A stretch of DNA of 32,318 nucleotides from a virus, in IMG/VR virus record IMGVR_UViG_3300031255_000001, positions 1-32,318 of that record; one strand, 5' to 3'. The notes below the pieces were generated by a model, which worked only from the letters and a program-made list of their open reading frames with translations, was not told where the DNA came from and did not search any database. A program made the translations under genes and the position numbers. Shown piece by piece: positions 24,113 through 29,987 of the stretch (position 1 is the stretch's first letter; each line of letters starts with the position of its first letter).

Positions 24113-24633
24113 GCCGGTCCCCCTGTCATCTGGTGACATTCGCTACATTCAAGGTCAACCTGCGGCCACGTAGCCTCGACCGGTATTTCCACAACCCCTT
24201 GCCATGCGTGGCCGCATGTGCTGCATATGCATGGTCCTTGCCACCACCAGGTATCACTTGAAAATCCCCCCGCTGTCCTGATCGCCTGCCTGAGTTCGTG
24301 GTAAAGGTCCAGGTCATCGTGGTTGAAGTCGCAGGCCAGGGAGCATTCTTCCATCCACAACAGCAGCTTTTGGGCTACCTTGAGCAGAGGGGGAGCTGCA
24401 CAAATTAACCTTGCGTTTGCCTCGATTACGGAAAGCTCGCCACGATAGTAAGGCGAATCGGGCGCAAGCCGAGATTGGGTTGTAGGGGCACCTCTCTTAG
24501 ATGTAGCGGCAACAGCCCCAAAATCATGGGACTCAATAATTAGACGGCCGCCGCCTTCGGTACGTCCGACTACAGCTTGCCATGGTCCAGGCGTGGCATC
24601 ACAAACTAACATTGTGGGATCGGTTCGGATCAT
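24109..24633 (-). CDS. Cys-containing cassette protein, possible zinc-binding end
   Basis: 174 residues from ATG 24633 (perfect AGGAGG eight bases upstream). The first part (DPTMLVCDATPGPWQAVVGRTEGGGRLIIESHDFGAVAATS) resembles small phage ead/Ea22-like proteins, which begin with ATPGPW and include an ARLICAAPPLL block as here (VIEANARLICAAPPLLK). The C-terminus has CICSTCGHAWQG and LECSECHQMTGG, a Cys4 zinc ribbon. Phage genes with ATPGPW motifs lie in early regions and are of unknown role. Confidence 0.7.
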   Translation of the reverse strand: MIRTDPTMLVCDATPGPWQAVVGRTEGGGRLIIESHDFGAVAATSKRGAPTTQSRLAPDSPYYRGELSVIEANARLICAAPPLLKVAQKLLLWMEECSLACDFNHDDLDLYHELRQAIRTAGGFSSDTWWWQGPCICSTCGHAWQGVVEIPVEATWPQVDLECSECHQMTGGPA

Positions 24634-24994
24634 GTAGCACCTCCTGTTTCTTGAAAAGGTTTTTGAGCGGTTTTGCTTGCTGCTCATGTAACCAGTCAAG
24701 CATTGCGAAGACATTTCGCTTACTTACGTGTTGAATTGCTCCGTTGTAAATACCCCACCCTTTAGGGTACATCCGGAGGATAAAGCCAGTTTTCGCGTGC
24801 GGACCTTTGAGGCAGTCAATCGGGTGGTCGGCGTAGTCGTAGATGTTCGTGATTCGCCAATGAAAATACGGGAACTTTGGTTTTGATGGACAAATCGTAC
24901 TCTTTGATACCCGGCAAGGAAGCTGCTCAATAAGAGAGTCAACCCCGGCGTCAGGCATAACATCGAAAAGGGAAAGTTGGCGATACTGGATCAC
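24599..24994 (-). CDS. Cassette protein of unknown function
   Basis: 131 residues from GTG 24994, which overlaps the stop before as GTGA and has GAGG eight bases upstream (TTG 25000 is also possible). Sequence has RQLSLFDVMPDAGVDSLIEQLP and an aromatic core WRITNIYDYADHP, then FILRMYPKGWGIYNGAIQHVSKRNVFAMLDWLHEQQAK. It overlaps the next gene by 35 bases. The stretch PKGWGIYNG suggests a small beta domain. No family recognised. Confidence 0.6.
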   Translation of the reverse strand: MIQYRQLSLFDVMPDAGVDSLIEQLPCRVSKSTICPSKPKFPYFHWRITNIYDYADHPIDCLKGPHAKTGFILRMYPKGWGIYNGAIQHVSKRNVFAMLDWLHEQQAKPLKNLFKKQEVLHDPNRSHNVSL

Positions 24995-25206
24995 AGCCAA
25001 TACCTCACTTCTGGGTTAGTCCAGCCGAGTCGCTGTGCTTCACCGGCCAATAAATCTTTTTTGCGGATGTCCCATTCATTTTGACACCAAGCTATTGCTT
25101 CCTCCCAAGATTCAACCGTTCCGACAGCTATTTCCCGACCGTTGAAACACAATGCAACCCTGTGCATTACCGGGCCCACCACCACCCCATTGACGACCTC
25201 AATCAC
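24991..25206 (-). CDS. Small cassette protein, beta-hairpin plus helix
   Basis: 71 residues starting at GTG 25206 with GGGAGG six bases upstream. Strands MIEVVNGVVVG and HRVALCFNGREIAVGTVESWEEAIAWCQNEWDIRK lead to a C-terminal helix (LLAGEAQRLGWTNPEVRYWL). It overlaps the upstream 48-residue gene by eight bases and the next by GTGA. Function unknown. Confidence 0.6.
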   Translation of the reverse strand: MIEVVNGVVVGPVMHRVALCFNGREIAVGTVESWEEAIAWCQNEWDIRKKDLLAGEAQRLGWTNPEVRYWL

Positions 25207-25345
25207 TGTGACCTCCCTTCTCCGCGACTTGTCTTGTCACGGACGCGACACCTGCTGTCGCGTCACCATTCACGCTTCGTTCGAGAACGAAAGCAAGTCC
25301 AACGAAGCCATTTAGAGAAAATTTTCCACCTGTTAAAAACCTCAT
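25199..25345 (-). CDS. Small cassette protein, 48 residues
   Basis: Starts at ATG 25345, overlapping the stop of the Cys-rich gene as ATGA; it reads MRFLTGGKFSLNGFVGLAFV, then an Ala/Val/Thr-rich tail (VNGDATAGVASVTRQVAEK). An ATG further upstream would overlap the Cys-rich gene more. Could be a short membrane-active or regulatory peptide. Overlap pattern is the main support. Confidence 0.45.
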   Translation of the reverse strand: MRFLTGGKFSLNGFVGLAFVLERSVNGDATAGVASVTRQVAEKGGHSD

Positions 25346-25560
25346 GCCCATAGGTGACAACCCTCGCCAATCTTGAGCACATGAGCCAAATCGGCCTTCT
25401 CTTGCCCTTTTGCGGAGAGTACGAGTCCACACCAATACTTACCGGAGGACCTCACGAGTGCCGGACAGCGACCGCTATAAGTGCTTGTCATGCCGTGTTT
25501 TTCCGCCATTCCGCATGGCGATCCCATGCAACACTTACCGCAGTTTTTACATGGTTTCAT
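25342..25560 (-). CDS. Cys-rich small protein, YkgJ-like cluster motif
   Basis: 72 residues: PCKNCGKCCMGSPC near the start, then CPALVRSSGKYWCGLVLS and a final GEGCHL. The CxxCGxCC motif with later CP and C resembles YkgJ-family proteins thought to bind zinc or iron-sulphur clusters. GGAG lies ten bases before ATG 25560. It is coupled by ATGA at both ends. Exact role in the phage is unknown. Confidence 0.6.
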   Translation of the reverse strand: MKPCKNCGKCCMGSPCGMAEKHGMTSTYSGRCPALVRSSGKYWCGLVLSAKGQEKADLAHVLKIGEGCHLWA

Positions 25561-25832
25561 CGGTCATGTTCTCCGGCTGTTAAATTCGTTCTGCCGTTTT
25601 CTGGCTCCTGAAAAATATCTCTGACCAGCTGGTTCATGATTATGGTGCTCTTTTCGCGGATTACCCGGTAAAATTCAGGCAATAACGGAAGCAGGCTCGG
25701 GCTATTTGATTTCCCCTGGAGAACCAGCCAGGTCCAGCCGGCAGATTTTTTCATTATATTGTCCATCTGGTCCAATGATATCCCGCATTTTTTAAGAGCT
25801 GCCTCAACTGCATGATGAACGTGCGTTTTCAT
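25557..25832 (-). CDS. Small protein of unknown function
   Basis: 91 residues from ATG 25832 (GGAGGAG upstream; a TTG start at 25856 is less likely). It begins MKTHVHHAVEAALKKCGISLDQMDNIMKKSAGWTWLVLQGK and ends with RDIFQEPENGRTNLTAGEHDR. It is coupled to the Cys-rich gene. No family recognised. Confidence 0.55.
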   Translation of the reverse strand: MKTHVHHAVEAALKKCGISLDQMDNIMKKSAGWTWLVLQGKSNSPSLLPLLPEFYRVIREKSTIIMNQLVRDIFQEPENGRTNLTAGEHDR

Positions 25833-25881
25833 TTTCTCCTCCACATCAAAGACCAAGAAACAATAAATTCCTTTTCAATAC

Positions 25882-26019
25882 TTAACCCTCAAAATCTCCA
25901 GACTTATTGTTGCACATCGAATTCCAATCATCCCGGGATCGTTTGAGCAGCCAAAAAAATATGCCGGCCAGGGAAGCAAACAATCCCACCGATATGCCCG
26001 TTAATTCCCAGATATTCAT
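25882..26019 (-). CDS. Small single-TM protein, 45 residues
   Basis: Begins at ATG 26019 with GGGGGA upstream: NIWELTGISVGLFASLAGIF is a membrane helix, followed by a basic/polar tail (LLKRSRDDWNSMCNNKSG). Good ribosome site and TM pattern support a real gene. It lies directly after the zinc-ribbon gene. Function unknown. Confidence 0.6.
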   Translation of the reverse strand: MNIWELTGISVGLFASLAGIFFWLLKRSRDDWNSMCNNKSGDFEG

Positions 26020-26030
26020 AAGAATCCCCC

Positions 26031-26252
26031 TTATTGATAATCTTTTAAAAGAGCATTAGTGCAATCCTTACAGATCCCATGCGAATAGTTATCAGAATTG
26101 ATAAAATATTTCAGGATCCGGCTCCTCAATCCCATGGATCTATTGCACCAGGCACAGATTTTTACAATCCCCAGGCCCTCAAAAAACAACCGGACCCTAA
26201 AGTATCGATTTTTCTTGATATTTTTTTCTTGATTGGAATCCGATGGATGCAT
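26031..26252 (-). CDS. Small zinc-ribbon-like protein
   Basis: 73 residues from ATG 26252 (AAGGGA upstream; TTG 26267 would add five). The central part has CAWCNRSMGLRSR and later HGICKDCTNAL, a Cys4-type zinc ribbon. The start is very basic (KNIKKNRYFRVRLFF). May bind nucleic acid or be an early regulatory accessory protein. Lies next to the Cro-like gene. Confidence 0.6.
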   Translation of the reverse strand: MHPSDSNQEKNIKKNRYFRVRLFFEGLGIVKICAWCNRSMGLRSRILKYFINSDNYSHGICKDCTNALLKDYQ

Positions 26253-26290
26253 ATATTCCCTTGTCAATTAAATGTCTTATTAAGACGAAA

Positions 26291-26329
26291 CCGGCAGCGG
26301 GTTGAATTAAGGGACCGCCCGCTAACCGG
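26291..26329 (-). terminator. Imperfect hairpin after the Cro-like gene, possible attenuator
   Basis: Arms CCGGCAGCGGG (26291-26301) and CCCGCTAACCGG (26318-26329) pair with one bulge. On the minus strand the hairpin is followed by TTTCGTCTTAAT, not a clean T run, so it may attenuate rather than stop early transcription after the first two genes. Confidence 0.4.
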
Positions 26330-26338
26330 CTTCAGGGA

Positions 26339-26515
26339 TCAAGCAGATTTTTTCTGCCTGGTGAGTTCTTCAAAAGCTTTATCGATGCGCTCAGAATTGC
26401 GCTGCCCGGATATCCAACGGCTCACATGCGAATCATGGACGCCGGCTTTTTTGGCTAATTCTCTCTGCTCAATCCCTAATCTTCTTAAAATCGCCTGTTT
26501 ATCATATCTGTCCAA
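26339..26515 (-). CDS. Cro-like HTH protein
   Basis: 58 residues from TTG 26515, with AGGGGA seven bases upstream. HTH pattern: KQAILRRLGIEQRELAKKAGVHDSHVSRWISGQRNSERIDKAFEEL, with the recognition helix at HDSHVSRWISG. It is the second gene of the divergent early operon opposite the repressor at 26873, the position of Cro in lambdoid phages. It would compete at the operator at 26830-26862; that is inferred. A plus-strand frame over the same bases is a shadow. Confidence 0.75.
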   Translation of the reverse strand: MDRYDKQAILRRLGIEQRELAKKAGVHDSHVSRWISGQRNSERIDKAFEELTRQKKSA

Positions 26516-26576
26516 AATGGTCCCCTAAACATTTTTATTATGAAAGCAATTAAAATTCATCGAATATTATCTTGAT

Positions 26577-26777
26577 TTATTTTTTGACATCTTTGAGGGA
26601 ACCATCATCCCATTTAATTCCATGGGATTCAAGTAATTCTTTAAAATCTTCCATGGGTGCATTATGTAAACGTAGATTTAGATATTCTCTTTCAACCTCT
26701 TTAGGATGCGAACAGGAAGTATCATTAGGATCAAAAATCTCTTTAAGACGAGGATGTTCAGGATAATTTTTAAACAT
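26577..26777 (-). CDS. First gene of the early operon, unknown
   Basis: 66 residues: MFKNYPEHPRLKEIFDPNDTSCSHPKEVEREYLNLRLHNAPMEDFKELLESHGIKWDD. Charged, soluble and probably helical at the end. It starts about 32 bases after the predicted early promoter start; there is no clear ribosome site. Alternative: a small regulator such as an anti-repressor; not recognised. Confidence 0.55.
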   Translation of the reverse strand: MFKNYPEHPRLKEIFDPNDTSCSHPKEVEREYLNLRLHNAPMEDFKELLESHGIKWDDGSLKDVKK

Positions 26778-26816
26778 GATGAATTATTTTATTAATAATG
26801 ACAATTATTTGTCTGG

Positions 26817-26845
26817 AATATAAATCGGAATTACGATATTGTCAA
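26817..26845 (-). promoter_or_regulatory. Strong early promoter (PR-like), minus strand
   Basis: On the minus strand, -35 TTGACA (26845-26840) and -10 TATATT (26822-26817) are separated by 17 bases: 6/6 and 5/6 matches to the sigma-70 consensus. It would start the early operon near 26809, giving a short leader before ATG 26777. Confidence 0.75.
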
Positions 26846-26862
26846 GTAAAAAATATCGTAAT
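26830..26862. promoter_or_regulatory. Operator: perfect 11-bp inverted repeat
   Basis: ATTACGATATT (26830-26840) and AATATCGTAAT (26852-26862), spacer 11 bases. One arm lies in the -35/-10 spacer of the early promoter; the other just upstream of its -35. Binding by the CI-like or Cro-like protein would block that promoter. A putative repressor promoter, TTGTCA (26839-26844) with TATAAA (26863-26868), lies over the dyad, facing plus. Confidence 0.7.
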
Positions 26863-26872
26863 TATAAATTTT

Positions 26873-27316
26873 ATGATAAGTGATAGAATAAAAAAATTAA
26901 TGAAAGATAGACAAATTAATCAAAAACAATTATCTATAGGTGCTGGAATCCCCCAACCATCATTGAGTGAAATCTTAAAAAATAAATATGAACCAGGTGT
27001 TCATACAGTTAGAAGAATCGCAGAATATCTTAATGTTGATCTCAATTGGCTTATAACGGGAAAATATTTGGAAGAAAGAAGATTCGAATTCAAGCAGGAT
27101 ATTGAAGTATTAGGCAAGGATATATCTATGGGGAATATTCAAATAATTAAAGAGGGAAATATTATATATGAGAGAAGATCCGATTATAAGCTTGATAAAA
27201 TGTCTGAAATTATCGAAAAGGGTAGGGAGTTATCTCCTTCAAGTAGAGATGCAGTCATAAAAATAATGGATGTTTATCTTGATATTGATAAAAAACAAAA
27301 ACATGGAGATAAATAA
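26873..27316 (+). CDS. CI-like repressor, XRE HTH
   Basis: 147 residues from ATG 26873; upstream frame exists but begins before the operator. N-terminal HTH: MISDRIKKLMKDRQINQKQLSIGAGIPQPSLSEILKNKYEPGVHTVRRIAEYLNVDLNWLITG, typical of phage lysogeny repressors. No S24/LexA protease domain; the C-terminal 80 residues are probably for dimerisation. No ribosome site precedes the ATG, and the -10-like TATAAA at 26863-26868 would start transcription close to the ATG, like the leaderless cI message of lambda from PRM. It shares an operon with two genes below it. Confidence 0.8.
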   Translation: MISDRIKKLMKDRQINQKQLSIGAGIPQPSLSEILKNKYEPGVHTVRRIAEYLNVDLNWLITGKYLEERRFEFKQDIEVLGKDISMGNIQIIKEGNIIYERRSDYKLDKMSEIIEKGRELSPSSRDAVIKIMDVYLDIDKKQKHGDK

Positions 27317-27489
27317 TGGAAGGTGGTATTGCATGGATTTTGGTCTTTATAGGATTAGAAATATTTCTAGTTATTTACCATTTCACTTTACTTAAAGGGA
27401 TTCGTGATTATTCGAAAATATTTTCAGAAGATATTAAAAGAGAATTGGAATTGGTAAAATTTATTGCTAAAAAAATTGATAAATTATGA
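27316..27489 (+). CDS. Small membrane protein between repressor and integrase
   Basis: 57 residues. It starts on the last base of the repressor stop (TAATG) and ends with ATGA overlapping the integrase start. MEGGIAWILVFIGLEIFLVIYHFTLL is a membrane helix; the rest is a basic helix (KGIRDYSKIFSEDIKRELELVKFIAKKIDKL). In the lysogen it would be made with the repressor, so a superinfection-exclusion role is a natural guess. No family recognised. Confidence 0.65.
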   Translation: MEGGIAWILVFIGLEIFLVIYHFTLLKGIRDYSKIFSEDIKRELELVKFIAKKIDKL

Positions 27490-28613
27490 TCCCCCGAAAA
27501 GCCAGCCTCAAAAAACGCCGGAATTTTAAGAATCAAATCAAATTATCATTCCATGATGCAAATCCCCGATATTTCACTCCGGTCTGCGCTGAAGAAGAGA
27601 TACCAGGAATAATCTCACATATTAACCATCTGATAACGCTTGGTAAGTTCTCACCGGAAGATTTTATCCCAGGCCTCCAGGCGGAGCTTATGACTATGAT
27701 TCAGCTTTCGGAAGAATATTTACAATACCGTAAGAAGGCGGTGGGGCGGGACCAGATCAGCAAGGGAACTTATATCAATGATTATGATGCCCTTCATAAA
27801 TTTACCACTTTTATAGGGAAAGAAAAACCTATCCGGCGTATCGGCCGGGAGGATATTGAAAAGTTCGTGGAATATCTGCATAGTATAAAGAATAAGCATG
27901 ATCGGCATTATAAAAATGGGGGGATCATGGCCAAGATCCGGCACCTTAAAATTGCTTTCAGTTATGCCGTTCAGATGGATTATATCCCAAAGAATCCGCT
28001 GTTGCGTTTCAGCCTGCCCCGGGAGAATAAAATAAAAGAAACATTTAGGTATCTTTATGAAGATGAAATTAAAACATTCCGGGAATATTTCTCAAATAAA
28101 CCACCACATCAATTGGATATTTTCGATTTTGCGCTCAATACCGGGATGCGGGCAGGTGGGATCCTATCCGCCCAGTTCCGCTGGATCCGCAATGTTGATG
28201 ATGTTCAATATCTGAGGATTATTGAAAAAAGAAAGAAGGTACGCGATATCCCCCTTAATAATAAATGCATGGAAATAATCGAGCGCCGACGCTCCTGGAT
28301 AGAAAATGGTAAATATGCGGATATTCTCCGCAAAAGTATTGCACCAAATTATTGGAGATTAGCAGCAGGAAGGGCAAAGGCGGGGTTTATATTCTTCGAG
28401 GTTTCCTCTGTTTCCGGTATTACTCATTTCTTTATGCGTGCCAGGCGGCGCCTGGAGAGGGCAGGGAAGCTCCAACGCAATGATGGGATAATATTCCATT
28501 CAACGCGGCATACTTTTGCCACCAGGAGCCTTGAGGCGGGCAAATCAGTGGGTTGGGTGAGAGAAGTCATGGGACATTCTGATATAATTCCACCCAGATC
28601 TATGCGAAAATAA
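27486..28613 (+). CDS. Tyrosine integrase; catalytic Tyr lies in the -1 frame
   Basis: 375 residues as read. It has a basic N-terminus (RKASLKKRRNFKNQIKL, arm-binding), a SAM-like core-binding domain (about 74-155) and the catalytic domain: Arg222 (TGMRAGGIL), His338/Arg341 (HSTRHTFATRS) and His364 (MGHSD). The frame then leaves the family pattern and stops. In the -1 frame from about 28592 the expected ending appears, TQIYAKITGKHLKREFDKE, with the nucleophile Tyr at 28601-28603 and TAA at 28658-28660. So the full gene is 27486-28660 with a one-base deletion or a sequencing error near 28587-28592; I see no standard slippery site. It is coupled by ATGA to the membrane protein and ends next to attP. 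Confidence 0.85.
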   Translation: MIPRKASLKKRRNFKNQIKLSFHDANPRYFTPVCAEEEIPGIISHINHLITLGKFSPEDFIPGLQAELMTMIQLSEEYLQYRKKAVGRDQISKGTYINDYDALHKFTTFIGKEKPIRRIGREDIEKFVEYLHSIKNKHDRHYKNGGIMAKIRHLKIAFSYAVQMDYIPKNPLLRFSLPRENKIKETFRYLYEDEIKTFREYFSNKPPHQLDIFDFALNTGMRAGGILSAQFRWIRNVDDVQYLRIIEKRKKVRDIPLNNKCMEIIERRRSWIENGKYADILRKSIAPNYWRLAAGRAKAGFIFFEVSSVSGITHFFMRARRRLERAGKLQRNDGIIFHSTRHTFATRSLEAGKSVGWVREVMGHSDIIPPRSMRK

Positions 28614-28812
28614 CCGGCAAACATCTAAAGCGGGAATTTGATAAAGAACTGATTTATTAATCAAGAAACTTTTTGATAAATCGATTATAAAAATGAATGC
28701 TAGATTATAATGAGGAGCGTTTTGGGAGCGTGCTATTTTTTCATGTAATCTAGTGCACGCCTTAAATCATTAAAATTATAAAGCATAAAAGAAATATGGT
28801 TACCTGCGAGCG

Positions 28813-28857
28813 GGATTCCTAATCCGGTTGTCGCAGGTTCGAATCCTGCCTGGGGTA
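28813..28857 (+). other. attP core: 3' part of tRNA-Arg(CCT)
   Basis: From the anticodon stem to the end of the acceptor: loop TTCCTAA (anticodon CCT at 28818-28820), 3' stem TCCGG, T-arm GCAGG-TTCGAAT-CCTGC (28833-28849) and acceptor end CTGGGGT plus A (28850-28857). There is no D-arm or 5' acceptor (ACCCCAG) upstream, so it is not a working gene. The 5' anticodon stem has one mismatch at 28812, which likely marks the left edge of identity with attB. Integration would rebuild the host tRNA. Confidence 0.75.
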
Positions 28858-28978
28858 CTAATGAAAACCCAATATATACTTACTTTTAAGACCATCTTAT
28901 AATTGAGAATAATACGAAAAAGACCGAAATCAGCCGAAAATAGAAGGAGCGTTCCAGGAGCGTGTTTATAATTAATTT

Positions 28979-29006
28979 AAGCCCGGGACAGGCAACCCGG
29001 GCTTTT
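28979..29006. terminator. Rho-independent terminator between arm pairs
   Basis: Stem AAGCCCGGG (28979-28987) and CCCGGGCTT (28996-29004), loop ACAGGCAA, followed by TTTT on the plus strand. On the minus strand the T run is weaker (TTAAATTAAT). It probably ends plus-strand transcription from the integrase and the minus-strand tail operon. Confidence 0.75.
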
Positions 29007-29046
29007 GTGGAGGAGGAGCGCTCTGGGAGCGCGGGGGAATATAAAA

Positions 29047-29661
29047 TCAAGCGCTAACCGGTATGGCATAATCCGAATAATCATCTTTATCAATCATGAA
29101 AGATAAATTAATCAGATGAATGACAATTTTATTTCTATTAATAAAGGAATCATGATCCAGAAAATAATTCCTTGAACCAAGTGCAATTTTTTTGCTCTCT
29201 GCGGGAAAATACAATCTAAAATACCAGGTCCCTTTTGATAAAAAATAATTATCTAGCCATGAAGAAAATGCAATTATAGCATCACCATCACCTATAACAA
29301 CACCCAGATTACCAGAAGCTAAAGGATCATTTGTTCCACTATATCTAATACAGGCCAATGTCCCTGCTCCTCCGGTAAGATTAACTTCAATTATCTGAAA
29401 ACCACTGGAATTGTTTTCATAAATATCCCCAACAATCGGCGCATCTGTTATGCCGGATACCGTGAAAACAAAAAAATCAAGATTATATTCCATGGCATTG
29501 GCTTCCACAGCAACCTGATAACCAATAATTTCAGGATTCCCGGAGCGATCTTCTCCAAGTAATTTATTTATTTTATATTGTTTATTATTTTTAGATCGAA
29601 CAGATCCAATATTATAATATGTCCCGGATGCTGATGGGCTAAATTGAAGGTTTGCTCTCAT
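29047..29661 (-). CDS. Tail protein with shared beta module
   Basis: 204 residues. The middle (about 64-140) carries a beta module: FVFTVSGITDAPIVGDIYEN, GFQIIEVNLTGGAGTLACIRYSGTNDPLASG and GDGDAIIAFSSW, closely resembling one in the hub-like protein from 29984. It ends WYFRLYFPAESKKI, DHDSFINRNKIVIHLINLSF. It is last in a coupled tail operon; ATGA overlaps at its start. Probably a tail-tip or baseplate-associated protein. Confidence 0.55.
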   Translation of the reverse strand: MRANLQFSPSASGTYYNIGSVRSKNNKQYKINKLLGEDRSGNPEIIGYQVAVEANAMEYNLDFFVFTVSGITDAPIVGDIYENNSSGFQIIEVNLTGGAGTLACIRYSGTNDPLASGNLGVVIGDGDAIIAFSSWLDNYFLSKGTWYFRLYFPAESKKIALGSRNYFLDHDSFINRNKIVIHLINLSFMIDKDDYSDYAIPVSA

Positions 29662-29987
29662 GTTTCTTTATCCACGTTAATAACCGTTATATTCCCATCC
29701 CTGGGGTTTGCTTTTAAGTCTTTTATTTGTACATCATAAGTCGTAGAATTATAAATAAATTGAGGATTTTCCTCTATTGCCAATTCTTCCAGATAATCCA
29801 GCTGGGTAGATGTCAATATCCCAAAAGTGATTATCCATTTTTTCCATGCCGCATAAACTTTGCGGATCCTGGTCTTATCAGCGGCAGTAAATTCTTTCTC
29901 TTCTGTTTCGAATGAAGGGATAATTTTTACAGCCAAAAAGTCGGTAGCCGCGGATCCAGAATCCTTTTTAAATTGAAATGCTATCAT
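29658..29987 (-). CDS. Small tail protein, unknown
   Basis: 109 residues, soluble: FQFKKDSGSAATDFLAVKIIPSFETEEKEFTAADKTRIRKVYAAWKKWIITFGILTSTQLDYLEELA. It has a beta start, two helices and a beta end (FIYNSTTYDVQIKDLKANPRDGNITVINV). ATGA overlaps on both sides. The middle WKKWIITFG and strand end suggest a tail-tip accessory subunit; no family recognised. Confidence 0.55.
   Translation of the reverse strand: MIAFQFKKDSGSAATDFLAVKIIPSFETEEKEFTAADKTRIRKVYAAWKKWIITFGILTSTQLDYLEELAIEENPQFIYNSTTYDVQIKDLKANPRDGNITVINVDKET

Larger units (their letters stand above)
28714..29031. repeat. Paired direct repeats, likely integrase arm-type sites
   Basis: GGAGCG occurs six times as three pairs: 28714-28719/28725-28730, 28946-28951/28957-28962 and 29015-29020/29026-29031. 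In each pair the start-to-start distance is exactly 11 bp, about one helical turn, and the second copy is followed by TG or CG. One pair lies left of the core and two right, as P and P' arms flank the core in lambda attP. Confidence 0.7.
28661..29046. other. attP region between integrase and tail operon
   Basis: A 386-bp gene-free stretch. It holds a partial tRNA-Arg, a terminator and three pairs of GGAGCG boxes (28714, 28946 and 29015). It has no gene of its own. Confidence 0.75.

Noticed and set aside
26079-26528. A 149-residue plus-strand frame
   Set aside because: It runs antisense to two well-supported minus-strand genes (zinc ribbon and Cro-like HTH) and has no ribosome site.
28584-28595. 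Programmed -1 frameshift in the integrase
   Set aside because: No X XXY YYZ slippery heptamer or clear downstream stem is seen; a one-base deletion or error is simpler.
28801-28857. Complete tRNA-Arg gene
   Set aside because: Only the anticodon-to-3' half is present; no D-arm or 5' acceptor strand pairs with CTGGGGT, and the anticodon stem has a mismatch at its left edge. It is treated as an att core.
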